A stretch of DNA of 64,000 nt from Melioribacteraceae bacterium. GTDB taxonomy: Bacteria > Bacteroidota > Ignavibacteria > Ignavibacteriales > Melioribacteraceae. The stretch spans positions 207,840-271,839 of the forward strand of contig JAEINS010000004.1 in assembly GCA_016342755.1 (NCBI GenBank), given 5' to 3'. The first letter of the stretch is position 1. Each line of letters starts with the position of its first letter. Below the pieces are notes generated by a model. It saw only the letters and a program-made list of their open reading frames with translations, ran no database searches and was not told the DNA's origin. Of the stretch, positions 45,467-54,167 are shown piece by piece. Made by a program: the position numbers and the translations under genes.

Positions 45467-46012
45467 TTAATTGTCAAATTGATAAATTAGACTATCTCCA
45501 ATTTCTTTAAGAGGTTCAATTCCAAAATTTTCCACATCTTTTTTTCGTGTTTGAACACTTCGCTCAATAATCATAACACCATTCTCTGCCAGATATTCTC
45601 TAGCCAATAGATTTTTTACGGCCTGATGAACATCGTCATGGAAAAAAGGAGGATCCAAAAGTATTAGATCGTACTGAGAATGGTTAGAAAGTTCTGAAAA
45701 TTTAACTGCTTCCATGTTAAAAGTTGAGCATTGGTTTTCTGCCTTAAGAACTTCAATATTGTTTTTAAGATTTTTTAAAACATTAAAGTTTTTTTCAACA
45801 AAGTGTACTTCTGCCGCACCTCTGCTTAATGCTTCCAAACCTAGTGAACCCGATCCGGCGTAAATATCGCATACTTTAATATCATTTAATGGAATATATG
45901 TGTTTAGGTAATTAAATAATGATTCTTTAACTTTATCGGTAGTTGGTCTTACCAGTTTCGATTTTGGCATTTTAACAGTCCGGCCACCATATTTTCCGGC
46001 AATAATTCTCAT
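45467..46012 (-). CDS. rsmD: 16S rRNA G966 methyltransferase
   Basis: RsmD methylates G966 of 16S rRNA. The 181-residue protein has the N-terminal signature MRIIAGKYGG, the segment RPTTDKVKESLFN, SAM motif I CDIYAGSGSLGLEALSRGA, and the catalytic LLDPPFFHD. Length and order are standard. It precedes coaD with a nine-base gap. The PilM-like gene lies 74 bases upstream on the same strand. Confidence 0.96.
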   Translation of the reverse strand: MRIIAGKYGGRTVKMPKSKLVRPTTDKVKESLFNYLNTYIPLNDIKVCDIYAGSGSLGLEALSRGAAEVHFVEKNFNVLKNLKNNIEVLKAENQCSTFNMEAVKFSELSNHSQYDLILLDPPFFHDDVHQAVKNLLAREYLAENGVMIIERSVQTRKKDVENFGIEPLKEIGDSLIYQFDN

Positions 46013-46086
46013 TCTTTTCCAGTAAAAATAATTTAAGGTTTAAAAGATAAGAGGAAGTAAAATGGAAACCAAATTGAGCTTAGAAT

Positions 46087-47001
46087 TTATATAATACGAA
46101 GTGCGATACCGGTGGCGGCTGAGTATGAATTGTTTTTATAAGAATAATTATCGTTTTCAATTAAATGCGGAGCGGCTTTAATTTTATTAAAGGGATTGAA
46201 TCTTACAATTGGCAATCCACATGTTTCTTGTATTTGTTTTAATAGTGTATCAGAAATATTTTCGCCGGCAATAAAAGAACTTGTAATTGAACTGGTTGAA
46301 ATTCCGCTTTTATTAAAAGCACTAACCGATTTTGAGATTATTGGAATTGTACCGGCAATATTATCAAAACCATAAGAAGTAAAATATATAGGTTTTTTAT
46401 CTTTAAGCAGCATTACCGAAAGGTTTTTTTCGGATACATAAATACTTAAAAGTATATCTTTGGCTGAAATTTTTTCTTTAAGCAGGTAAGCATTTGAAGC
46501 AATGTGAGCATTATCAATATATTTAAGAACAAGATTATTTCTAACACAAAATTTATGAAGCGCTTTTAAGTAACGTCTGTTAACACCAATTACAATGGCC
46601 GAACTGCCAACATTTCCATTTTTAATATCAATGTGCTGTACAACAAAATCATCTGTATTTAGATCCGGATACAGAATTGAAAGATTCCATTTAAACATAT
46701 CTTTAAGATCATTTGGTATCAGGGTTTTTTCGTAAGGAATTTCTACAATCTTAAAAAACTCATTGGGAAGTGTTATTGAAACCGCTTTGCCTTTAATTGG
46801 TTTACGCAGTTGAAGTTCATTAAAAGCATTTTGGAGAATGGAGATAACCTGAGTTTCTTTTGAATCTAAATTAATAAATTCATTAAAATACTCTTCATCT
46901 ACATTCTCCAAATAAAAACTATTCTCATTATAGTTAACTTCAACTAATTGAAGTTTGCTGCATGAAAAACTTAAGCCAATGTGATTTTGGTATAATGACA
47001 T
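46087..47001 (-). CDS. PilM-like actin-fold protein
   Basis: The 304-residue protein resembles PilM, the cytoplasmic actin-like subunit of type IV pilus and type II secretion platforms. It opens with IGLSFSCSKLQLVEV in place of the usual phosphate-loop strand and has the PilM-type stretch ITLPNEFFKIVEIPYEKTLI. The C-terminus PYxAATGIALR-like SYSAATGIALRII matches the end of PilM proteins. It lies next to a pseudopilin-like protein and a ComEA-like protein, so a role in DNA uptake or a fibre system is plausible. Sequence similarity is by eye and moderate. Confidence 0.75.
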   Translation of the reverse strand: MSLYQNHIGLSFSCSKLQLVEVNYNENSFYLENVDEEYFNEFINLDSKETQVISILQNAFNELQLRKPIKGKAVSITLPNEFFKIVEIPYEKTLIPNDLKDMFKWNLSILYPDLNTDDFVVQHIDIKNGNVGSSAIVIGVNRRYLKALHKFCVRNNLVLKYIDNAHIASNAYLLKEKISAKDILLSIYVSEKNLSVMLLKDKKPIYFTSYGFDNIAGTIPIISKSVSAFNKSGISTSSITSSFIAGENISDTLLKQIQETCGLPIVRFNPFNKIKAAPHLIENDNYSYKNNSYSAATGIALRII

Positions 47002-47012
47002 CTAATTATTAA

Positions 47013-47606
47013 TTATTCCCAAGATGCGGCATTTCGCAAAGCATCACTGTAAAGATCACCAACTGTACCATATTCATCGGGACATGTTAATAAGTATTTT
47101 GTACCAATAACAATGTTAGTGTCTACTTTAACTAATTTTCCGCGTCTGTTGATAATTGAATCGAGAGTAACAGTTGTATCAACTTTTAATGAATAAGACC
47201 TAAAAGATCTGGGAGATTTAAATAATGAATCGGGATTCCATGTAAAAATTGTATCGCCGCTGTCACTAATAAAAGGATCAACCGATGCAAGCTTAATAAA
47301 AGGGTTTAATTTACGGTTTGTAATTGTATCAACTGCATTAACTAAATGAGCAACTGTTGAATCTGTTTTTAGTAAATTAACCAAAGAATCAATATTATCT
47401 GTAAATTTCTCGTGTTTTTTAAACCATATAATTTCAGCTTGTCTTAAGTTATCCATTCTGGCATGAGACTCTTGTTTCCAATAAGCTTCATTTGCAACAT
47501 GTTGTTTAGGCGACACAACAGCAACCTGAATTAAAATATAAACTAATACAAGTGCCATAACAATAAGTCCGGCATGTAGATACCAGGGTTCATTTTTCTT
47601 ACTCAT
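47013..47606 (-). CDS. Membrane-anchored protein with pseudopilin-like middle
   Basis: The 197-residue protein has a short basic N-terminus and one membrane helix (about 11-30). A stretch (NLRQAEIIWFKKHEKFTDNI, then DSLVNLLK) follows that recalls the folded part of pseudopilins, where a helix and the Y..(H)G(K/R)(F/Y) motif precede DSL. The C-terminus contains LLTCPDEYGTVG. The N-terminal prepilin cleavage site is absent, so it is not a normal pilin. A CGGAGG ribosome site supports the ATG. It lies 11 bases from the PilM-like gene. Role unknown; a partner to PilM is my inference. Confidence 0.6.
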   Translation of the reverse strand: MSKKNEPWYLHAGLIVMALVLVYILIQVAVVSPKQHVANEAYWKQESHARMDNLRQAEIIWFKKHEKFTDNIDSLVNLLKTDSTVAHLVNAVDTITNRKLNPFIKLASVDPFISDSGDTIFTWNPDSLFKSPRSFRSYSLKVDTTVTLDSIINRRGKLVKVDTNIVIGTKYLLTCPDEYGTVGDLYSDALRNAASWE

Positions 47607-47627
47607 TTTTCCTCCGGGAGTTAAGCT

Positions 47628-48128
47628 TTATTCTATAATTATAAATTTTCTAATTTTATTAAACTTTGTTTTTCCAATACCTTTTACTTTCATTAAATCA
47701 TCAATTTTATGGAACTGCTTGTTTTTGTTCCTAAAATCGATAATTGCTTCTGCTGTTTTTGTTCCTATACCAGGAAGCTTTATCAATAAATTTTTATCAG
47801 CTTTATTAAGATCAATACTTTTTTCTTTTAAGACAAAATTAGAGTTTTCTTTATAAAAGAATTTATCCTTACTAAAATCTAAAAGTTCTGCTTCATTATC
47901 AACTTTTTTTTCTGTTAACTTTCCTAATTTAATAGAGTCAGAAGCATAAAAAAGACTATCTTCTTTTGAATAATTATACTTTGTTAAAACTGATTTTTTC
48001 TCTTCGCTAAAAACATATTTAATGCATGTTCCAAGCAGAAAAACAATTGCTAAAAAAGAAATCACAGTAGATTCAGTTAGTGTAAATCCTAATTTGTACG
48101 ATAATTTTTCAAACTTCTTTTTAAGCAT
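47628..48128 (-). CDS. ComEA-like helix-hairpin-helix protein
   Basis: The 166-residue protein has one membrane helix at about 18-38 and, at its C-terminus, two helix-hairpin-helix motifs (NKADKNLLIKLPGIGTKTAE and DDLMKVKGIGKTKFNKIRKF). This matches ComEA, the membrane-anchored receptor that binds incoming DNA during transformation. The linker is lysine- and serine-rich. It begins a run that continues with the pseudopilin-like and PilM-like genes. RadA at 6130 is also used in transformation, but it is far away. Whether the cell is competent is not known. Confidence 0.85.
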   Translation of the reverse strand: MLKKKFEKLSYKLGFTLTESTVISFLAIVFLLGTCIKYVFSEEKKSVLTKYNYSKEDSLFYASDSIKLGKLTEKKVDNEAELLDFSKDKFFYKENSNFVLKEKSIDLNKADKNLLIKLPGIGTKTAEAIIDFRNKNKQFHKIDDLMKVKGIGKTKFNKIRKFIIIE

Positions 48129-48244
48129 TTTGAACTTTCTGCTCCAATTATATGCAAAATTTCAAGTATTGCCAAAAACATCAAAATTTGTTAAACCGGT
48201 ATTCTCAATTTATTTGAAACAGGAATAACAGTTTTATTGCTGCT

Positions 48245-49363
48245 TTAATCCACTTTTATATTTGGCTGATTCTGTAATTCCTTAAGAAGTTCTTTTTCTT
48301 TAGAACTGATTTTTTTAGGAATATGAACATGAATTTTTACCAATTGATCACCGGCTCCGTGACTATTTAAATGCTGGACACCTTTTTCTCTCATTTTTAA
48401 ATATTTTCCGGGTTCAGTTCCAGCATCAATTTTTAATTTAGCCCGTCCATTTAATGTCGGAATTTCAACTTCTGTACCCATAACTAATTCGGGATAAGAC
48501 AAATTTAAATCATAAACAATATTATCACCGTCTCTTCTAAAATAATCGTGGGTAATTTCTTTAAAAATCACAATTATATCACCTGCGGGACCGCCATGTT
48601 TTCCGGAATTACCTTCTCCGCGAAGTGTCATGTACGAGCCTTCGCTAACACCGGCAGGAATATTTATTTTAATTGTCGATTCTTCGTAAGAACGTCCTTC
48701 TCCGTGACATGTTTTACAAGGATCTGAAATAACTTTACCTGATCCGCTGCAATTATTACATGCCTGTATATTTACAAATTGTCCAAACAAAGATTTGGAA
48801 ACCTGTCTAACTTCCCCCGCTCCGTTACAAACAGAACATGTTTTATAAGCAGAAGCACTTTTTGCACCGGTTCCGTTACAAGAACCGCATTTTTTATATT
48901 TTTTAATTTTGATCTTTTTAGATACACCGGCGGAAATTTCTTCCAAAGTTAATTTTAAAGTAACTTTTAAGTCCGATCCGGGAGTTCCCTGAGAACGTTG
49001 GCGTGAACGTTGTTGTCCGCCTCCGCCGCCAAAAAAATCATCAAATATAGACGATCCGCCAAAAGATCCGCCAAAGATATCGGAGAAGTTAGAGAATATA
49101 TCATTAACGTTAGAATATCCGTGGAAGTCCTGTCCGCCTTTCATTCCAGCGTGGCCAAACCTGTCATATTTAGCTTTAGTCTGCTCATTATTTAATACTT
49201 CGTAGGCTTCGGCTGCCTCTTTAAATTTTTCTTCTGCTTCTTTATCATCCGGATTTCTATCGGGATGGTATTTCATTGCCAGTTTACGGTAAGCTTTTTT
49301 TAATTCATCTTTCGAAACATCTCTACCAACACCTAGTATTTCGTAATAGTCTCTTTTAGACAT
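48245..49363 (-). CDS. dnaJ: Chaperone DnaJ
   Basis: The 372-residue protein has the J domain with HPD in [11 protein letters not shown], a Gly/Phe-rich region, and four zinc repeats CxxCxGxG ([32 protein letters not shown]). The two C-terminal substrate domains follow. It is a full class I DnaJ that stimulates DnaK. It follows grpE after nine bases on the minus strand. The dnaK gene is not in this window. Confidence 0.97.
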   Translation of the reverse strand: MSKRDYYEILGVGRDVSKDELKKAYRKLAMKYHPDRNPDDKEAEEKFKEAAEAYEVLNNEQTKAKYDRFGHAGMKGGQDFHGYSNVNDIFSNFSDIFGGSFGGSSIFDDFFGGGGGQQRSRQRSQGTPGSDLKVTLKLTLEEISAGVSKKIKIKKYKKCGSCNGTGAKSASAYKTCSVCNGAGEVRQVSKSLFGQFVNIQACNNCSGSGKVISDPCKTCHGEGRSYEESTIKINIPAGVSEGSYMTLRGEGNSGKHGGPAGDIIVIFKEITHDYFRRDGDNIVYDLNLSYPELVMGTEVEIPTLNGRAKLKIDAGTEPGKYLKMREKGVQHLNSHGAGDQLVKIHVHIPKKISSKEKELLKELQNQPNIKVD

Positions 49364-49372
49364 TATCTATTC

Positions 49373-50017
49373 CTATTTACTTTCTTCATTATTATTTTCA
49401 TTACTTTCATTTTCTTCCGCCGGAGCTTCTACTTCCTGACTAACAATTACTTTAGAATGTTTTATAACTTTATCTTTATACATAAAACCGGCTTCAACTT
49501 CATGAACAACAATATTTGCCGGAGTTCCGGGAACTTCCTGCTGCATTAATGCTTCGTGCAGATCTACATTAAATTCTTCGCCAACAACTTTTATCTTTTT
49601 TATTCCCTGTTCATCCAAAGTTTTTTGGAAATTATTAAAGATTAACCTAATACCTTCCTTAAATGATTCCATATTGTTTTCATCATCAATATGAGAGATT
49701 GATTTTTCAAGATCGTTATAAATTGGAAGAACATTTAAGATGAATCCTTCGGCTGCATATTTAAGAATATTTAACTGATCATTTTCTGTGCGTCTTTTAT
49801 AATTTTCAAACTCAGCAGCACGTCTTAATAACTGATTATTCAATTCCGTATTTTTTGCTTCAAGTTCAGTAATTTTATTAAGTGCTTCTGTTAATTCTTT
49901 AATATCGTCAGATTTTTCTTTAGAATCTTTTACTTCTCCAGCATTCTTCGCATTTTCTTCCGTAATCTTTACATCTTTTTCAAGATCGTTCTCATTTTTT
50001 TCTTTTTTCTTTTTCAT
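49373..50017 (-). CDS. grpE: Nucleotide exchange factor GrpE
   Basis: GrpE releases ADP from DnaK. The 214-residue protein has a charged N-terminal extension, a long coiled coil (about 35-90, with RAAEFENYKRR), and the C-terminal beta domain with the family signature EVEAGFMYKDKVIKHSKVIV. It lies between hrcA and dnaJ with gaps of 28 and 9 bases, so the three form one operon. Confidence 0.96.
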   Translation of the reverse strand: MKKKKEKNENDLEKDVKITEENAKNAGEVKDSKEKSDDIKELTEALNKITELEAKNTELNNQLLRRAAEFENYKRRTENDQLNILKYAAEGFILNVLPIYNDLEKSISHIDDENNMESFKEGIRLIFNNFQKTLDEQGIKKIKVVGEEFNVDLHEALMQQEVPGTPANIVVHEVEAGFMYKDKVIKHSKVIVSQEVEAPAEENESNENNNEESK

Positions 50018-50045
50018 TGTTTCCTTTTACTCTTTTTATATTAAA

Positions 50046-51086
50046 TTAAATTTTTATTTGTTTCGATAACAACTCGGCCAAATAAGATACAGCTGCAACA
50101 GTTTTAGAATACTGCATACGTTTTGGCCCAATTATACCTAAAGTTCCCGTCGCTTCACCAACAGAATAAGTTTTTGTTACAGTACTGTAATCCGAAAGCC
50201 AGTCCGGCTCATTTTCTTTTCCAATAGAGATAATAACATCATCATTTTTTTGAAGTCTGTTTTTATCAAGAATATGAATAATTACTTCTTTATCTTCAAT
50301 CAGTTCAATTACACTCTGGAACTGATCTATATCTTCAAACTCCGGCTGCTTTACAATATTTTTTGCTCCGCTTATAACCGATTTTTCTGTTCCCGAATCA
50401 TTAGCAAAAATTTTATCCATGGATTCAACAAATACACGTATAATAGGTCTTTTCCATTCAGGATGACCTTTTAATCTTTCAGAAAAACTTTTTTTAATTT
50501 CGTTGAATTTTAATCCTGATAATTTTTCATTTAGAAGTTTTTCAACTATCAAAACTTCTTTCTCTTTTATTTCAGCATCAAGTTCAAGTGTAATAGTTTT
50601 AACATTTCCCGAAGATATATTTACAACAACCAATATTCTTGTTGATGATAACTGCACAATATGAATTTTTGTTAAAACCGCATTATCCAGCTGCGGAAAT
50701 GTAGCACAGGCAATCTGATTAGTTAAATTACTTAAAATAATTGTTGTTGCCTTAAGTAAATCAGCCGTATCTGCCGACATGCTTTCAAACGAACTGTTAA
50801 TTAAATCTTCTTCCTCGGAACCTAACTGCGCCGGATCCATAAGCGAATCAACATAAAGACGATAACCTAAATCAGTAGGAATTCTTCCGGCAGAAGTATG
50901 CGGATGATTCAAAAACCCGGAATCCTCCAGATCGGCCATAATATTTCTTATTGTAGCCGGCGAAAGGTTTAGACCATATTTTTTTGCGATATAACGAGAT
51001 CCTACAGGATTAGCTGTCAGAATGAACTGATGTATCACATTCCGTAAAATCGTTTTTTCGCGTTCTGTTAATTCAATTGAAGTCAT
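50046..51086 (-). CDS. hrcA: Heat-shock repressor HrcA
   Basis: HrcA represses chaperone operons by binding the CIRCE operator. The 346-residue protein has the N-terminal winged helix with NPVGSRYIAKKYGLNLSPAT and RNIMADLEDSGFL, followed by the GAF-like dimer domain and a C-terminal IGPKRMQYSKTV motif. It is the first gene of hrcA-grpE-dnaJ. I looked for the CIRCE motif (TTAGCACTC with its inverted copy) in the 200 bases upstream and did not find it, so the operon may not be autoregulated in the usual way. Confidence 0.96.
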   Translation of the reverse strand: MTSIELTEREKTILRNVIHQFILTANPVGSRYIAKKYGLNLSPATIRNIMADLEDSGFLNHPHTSAGRIPTDLGYRLYVDSLMDPAQLGSEEEDLINSSFESMSADTADLLKATTIILSNLTNQIACATFPQLDNAVLTKIHIVQLSSTRILVVVNISSGNVKTITLELDAEIKEKEVLIVEKLLNEKLSGLKFNEIKKSFSERLKGHPEWKRPIIRVFVESMDKIFANDSGTEKSVISGAKNIVKQPEFEDIDQFQSVIELIEDKEVIIHILDKNRLQKNDDVIISIGKENEPDWLSDYSTVTKTYSVGEATGTLGIIGPKRMQYSKTVAAVSYLAELLSKQIKI

Positions 51087-51291
51087 TGTTTCTAAAATTG
51101 TATAAAATGTTTTTTTAAACCTTTTAAAATATTAAAAAAAAAGGATTTTTTCTTTAAATGTTAGATGGATTAATTGAGTACATGTTTCTAAACTAATACC
51201 ATAATAAAAATAAAACTTTAAATAAGTTTCACTTTAATGATCAAGACCTTATTTTTGTGAAGATTAAAATAAAATATTAGGAGAAAATAAA

Positions 51292-52287
51292 TTGGGATCA
51301 AGTTACAAAGAAGCCGGAGTTGATTTACGGGCCGGTGAAGAAACTGTAGATAGAATTAAAGAATTAGCTAAATCTACATTTAATAAAAATGTAATTACCG
51401 GTATTGGACACTTTGGCGCTTTTTATCAGTTGGATTTAGCAAAATATACAAACCCGGTTTTAGTATCAAGCGTAGATGGTGTCGGCACAAAACTAAAAGT
51501 CGCTTTCATGATGGATAAACATGATACTGTTGGTCAGGATCTTGTAAACCACTGTGTTGATGATATTGCAGTAGGCGGAGCAGAACCTCAATATTTTATG
51601 GATTATTTAGCATTCGGAAAACTAATTCCAGAAAAAGCTGAACAGATTATTAAAGGATTTGCAATTGCATGTAAAGAAAACGGCGTTGCTTTAATTGGTG
51701 GCGAAACAGCTGAAATGCCAGGACTTTATAAAGAAGATGAATATGATATGTCTGGAACTATCGTTGGTCTTGTTGAAAAAGATAAAGTTATAAATGGCAG
51801 TAATGTAAAAAGTGGTGATGTACTTTTAGGATTTGATTCAAACGGTTTACACACAAACGGTTATTCGCTTGCTAGAAATATTCTTTTTCCAAAATTTAAA
51901 GTTGAAGATAAAGTTGATGATCTTGAATTAACAGTTGGTGAAGAGTTGTTAAGAGTTCATAAATCGTATTTAAGCTTAATTAGAAAAATTAAAACTAATG
52001 TTCCGGTAAAAGCATTTTCTCATATTACTGGCGGTGGAATTATTGGCAACACAAAACGTGTGGTTTCAAAAGATTTATCGATAAACATCGATTGGAAATC
52101 ATGGGAACTTCCTCCAATTTTCAAATTAATACAAGATGCTGGTAATGTTAAAGATGAAGAAATGCGAGATGTATTTAACATAGGTATCGGATTAATTGCT
52201 GTTGTTGATAAAAATGATGTTGATAAAACAATTGCACTTGCTGGTGAGCTAAACGAAAAAGCTACTATCATTGGCGAAATAAAATAA
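51292..52287 (+). CDS. purM: Phosphoribosylformylglycinamidine cyclo-ligase
   Basis: PurM closes the imidazole ring in purine synthesis (AIR synthetase). The 331-residue protein has SVDGVGTKLKVA, the conserved GGETAEMPGLY, and later KAFSHITGGGI and FNIGIGLI. The start is TTG at 51292, with a strong AGGAGA site eight bases upstream; the family N-terminus SYKEAGVDL begins there. It stands alone on the plus strand and is followed by a hairpin at 52299-52326. Confidence 0.97.
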   Translation: MGSSYKEAGVDLRAGEETVDRIKELAKSTFNKNVITGIGHFGAFYQLDLAKYTNPVLVSSVDGVGTKLKVAFMMDKHDTVGQDLVNHCVDDIAVGGAEPQYFMDYLAFGKLIPEKAEQIIKGFAIACKENGVALIGGETAEMPGLYKEDEYDMSGTIVGLVEKDKVINGSNVKSGDVLLGFDSNGLHTNGYSLARNILFPKFKVEDKVDDLELTVGEELLRVHKSYLSLIRKIKTNVPVKAFSHITGGGIIGNTKRVVSKDLSINIDWKSWELPPIFKLIQDAGNVKDEEMRDVFNIGIGLIAVVDKNDVDKTIALAGELNEKATIIGEIK

Positions 52288-52298
52288 ATTTAATTGTA

Positions 52299-52326
52299 GT
52301 AGCACTTTGCCATGGCAAGGTGCTAC
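52299..52326 (+). terminator. Hairpin after purM
   Basis: GTAGCACTTTGCC pairs with GGCAAGGTGCTAC, with one G-T pair, around a four-base centre. It lies 11 bases after the purM stop. No T run follows on the plus strand, so it could instead be a REP-like palindrome. Confidence 0.5.
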
Positions 52327-52403
52327 GTTGTAAAAAACGATAAGAACAACTGTCAGTTCAAGCCTGTAGAGAACTTAAATCCTTTGACAAACATTTTCTC
52401 AAT

Positions 52404-52440
52404 TGTCATTTCGATGACCGAAGGGAAGAGAAATCGAGCA
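52404..52440. repeat. Fragment of the TGTCATTTCG dispersed repeat
   Basis: TTGTCATTTCGATGACCGAAGG with GAGAAATC matches the start of the repeat at 19381. The other end is degraded. Confidence 0.5.
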
Positions 52441-52646
52441 CATTCAGTACGTGAAATATTCTAACTTAACTTCAACTTCCTCAAGAACAGAATTTAATTA
52501 ATGTTTTAGTTTTTTTTTAAGTTATAAACAAACTTCTCAATTTCCATATTAAGTTTCCATTAAGCTAATATTTTAGTTGCATAGTTCTATTTTTTTTTTT
52601 TGTAAACTATTAATAGAATTTACCTACTACCGGTTGGACTTTAATG

Positions 52647-52681
52647 ACCGAGAAAATATTTAGCGCGAAATGTTTAAAAAT
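52647..52681 (+). repeat. GCGCGAAATG block shared with 19.94 kb
   Basis: ACCGAGAAAATATTTAGCGC continues as GAAATGTTTAAAAAT and matches 19938-19976 except for a four-base deletion. A T-run block (TAGTTTTTTTTTAAGTT) lies before it in both places. Here it precedes the TTAGG array instead of following it. Confidence 0.6.
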
Positions 52682-52712
52682 TATTAAAATTATTTTTTAG
52701 TACAAATTTCAG

Positions 52713-52840
52713 TTAGGAATTACCCTAAATTTTGTTTTTGCTGTTTTTTTTAATAAAAGCATGAACAAAACCTTTACTTAAAAAGGTAGCAATTAGGATT
52801 TACCCTAATAGAATTAGGGGTTTTTTAGGGGTTCCCCTAA
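52713..52840. promoter_or_regulatory. Three TTAGG/CCTAA palindromic sites
   Basis: The sites are TTAGGAATTACCCTAA (52713-52728), TTAGGATTTACCCTAA (52793-52808) and TTAGGGGTTCCCCTAA (52825-52840). Spacers between them share short strings with 19711-19762 (GTTTTTGC, AACCTTT). They precede the lipoprotein gene at 52950 and look like operators for a dimeric regulator. Confidence 0.5.
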
Positions 52841-52949
52841 TTGACAAAATAATCTTAAAGGGTTATGTTGAAGTGCAATTTAACTAAGGGTAAATAAAAT
52901 TGGGATGTGGATTGGCTCTTAATCCTCAGAAATAAATACAAATTAAATT

Positions 52950-53999
52950 ATGAGTATTATGATGAAAAAACTTTTTGGTCTATCAGTAATTATGATATTA
53001 ACTTCTCTTTTTCTTTTCAACTGTGAAGATAGTGGTCTTGAACCTGAACCAAATCCAGGTAGAAGAGATTATGTTTGGGAAGTAGATACGCTTGTAATAC
53101 CTTATACATTTTTACACGAAATCTGGGGAAGTAGCCCAGATGATGTTTGGGCTATTGGTCCCGGTGGTGATTTAGATAAAACTATTTACCATTATAATGG
53201 CAAAAAATGGAACAATGTAGGAATGCAAAGACCAATATCACCAAAAGGTATTTGGGGTTTTTCATCTGATGATATATGGATTGCAGGAAACGAAGGGAAA
53301 ATTGCTCATTATAATGGTACTGAATGGTATCGACATTTAGTCCTTGATGAAGAAAAATTTGCTTACAGTGCTTTTGAAGACATATGGGGCGAAAATAATC
53401 AAAACATTTGGGCAGTTGGTTACTTAGATAGTGCAAATACAAGAAAAGGGCTTGTATATCATTTCGACGGTAAGGAATGGAAAAGAATTAACATTGTCCA
53501 TAATAACGGGAATCTTGGGAAAATAAGAAAAGGAAAAAAAACATCAAATAATTACTATCTATGGGGATTATTGGAAAATGATTTTATAGGTGACTCTACC
53601 ATGATATTGGAGTATAGTGGTCAACCAAATATGAAGGTTCTAGATAAATCCAGATTTGTATTTGGAGAATGGCACAATATGGAAGTAATTGAAGACGAGG
53701 TAATATTCACTATAAATAATTCATTATATACTTATAAAAATAATGAGTTTAATTTAATAACAACCAATAATTTTAGTGATGCTTACCAGGGAATATTTGG
53801 CAGAACTAAAAAAGATATTTTTTGGTTAATGGATAATGGAATTACCCACTATAACGGTAATAACATTGAATACATTTTAGAATTTCATGGAACAGAACAC
53901 CTAGTCAGAGGTTTATTATTTGAGAATGATGTTTTTTCCCTGGCAAAAGATTACAGTAATTATACTAATATTATAATTAAAGGAAAACTAAAAAACTAA
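52950..53999 (+). CDS. Lipoprotein with beta-propeller-like repeats
   Basis: The 349-residue protein has a lipoprotein signal ending LFLFNC. The mature part contains repeats of the pattern W(G)xxxxDxWA(V/I)G...xxHYNGxxW, for example GSSPDDVWAIGPGG and WGFSSDDIWIAGNEG. These resemble the blades of a beta-propeller seen in many exported hypothetical proteins. Three Met codons near the start are all possible. No ribosome site is obvious, as is common in this lineage. It lies after the TTAGG array and is followed by a hairpin and a type IX secreted protein gene. Function unknown. Confidence 0.8.
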   Translation: MSIMMKKLFGLSVIMILTSLFLFNCEDSGLEPEPNPGRRDYVWEVDTLVIPYTFLHEIWGSSPDDVWAIGPGGDLDKTIYHYNGKKWNNVGMQRPISPKGIWGFSSDDIWIAGNEGKIAHYNGTEWYRHLVLDEEKFAYSAFEDIWGENNQNIWAVGYLDSANTRKGLVYHFDGKEWKRINIVHNNGNLGKIRKGKKTSNNYYLWGLLENDFIGDSTMILEYSGQPNMKVLDKSRFVFGEWHNMEVIEDEVIFTINNSLYTYKNNEFNLITTNNFSDAYQGIFGRTKKDIFWLMDNGITHYNGNNIEYILEFHGTEHLVRGLLFENDVFSLAKDYSNYTNIIIKGKLKN

Positions 54000-54032
54000 G
54001 GAGGCAATAACGATTAAATATTGTAATTAATG

Positions 54033-54060
54033 GGCTGAAAGTGCACAACCACTTTCAGCC
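54033..54060. terminator. Hairpin between lipoprotein and secreted protein genes
   Basis: GGCTGAAAGTG pairs exactly with CACTTTCAGCC around a six-base loop. No T run follows on the plus strand; on the minus strand a T-rich stretch does. It may partly separate the two genes. Confidence 0.5.
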
Positions 54061-54167
54061 TAAAAAGAAAAGTCCATTAGGCTCGTAACCTATTTTATTT
54101 CATTAAAAATGAGATAAGGGCTTTCCTTGTTTAAAAATAACAATTTTTTATTAAAAGGAGAAACAAA

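Larger units (their letters stand above)
52288..52949. other. Repeat-rich 662-base intergenic region
   Basis: This gap contains a GC-rich hairpin after purM (52299-52326), a fragment of the TGTCATTTCG repeat (52404-52440), a T-run/GCGCGAAATG block (52507-52681) and three TTAGG/CCTAA sites (52713-52840). The last two blocks recur at 19.7-20.0 kb in reverse order. No gene is visible. Confidence 0.8.

Noticed and set aside
51087..51291. A CIRCE operator upstream of hrcA
   Set aside because: No TTAGCACTC/GAGTGCTAA inverted repeat is present by eye.
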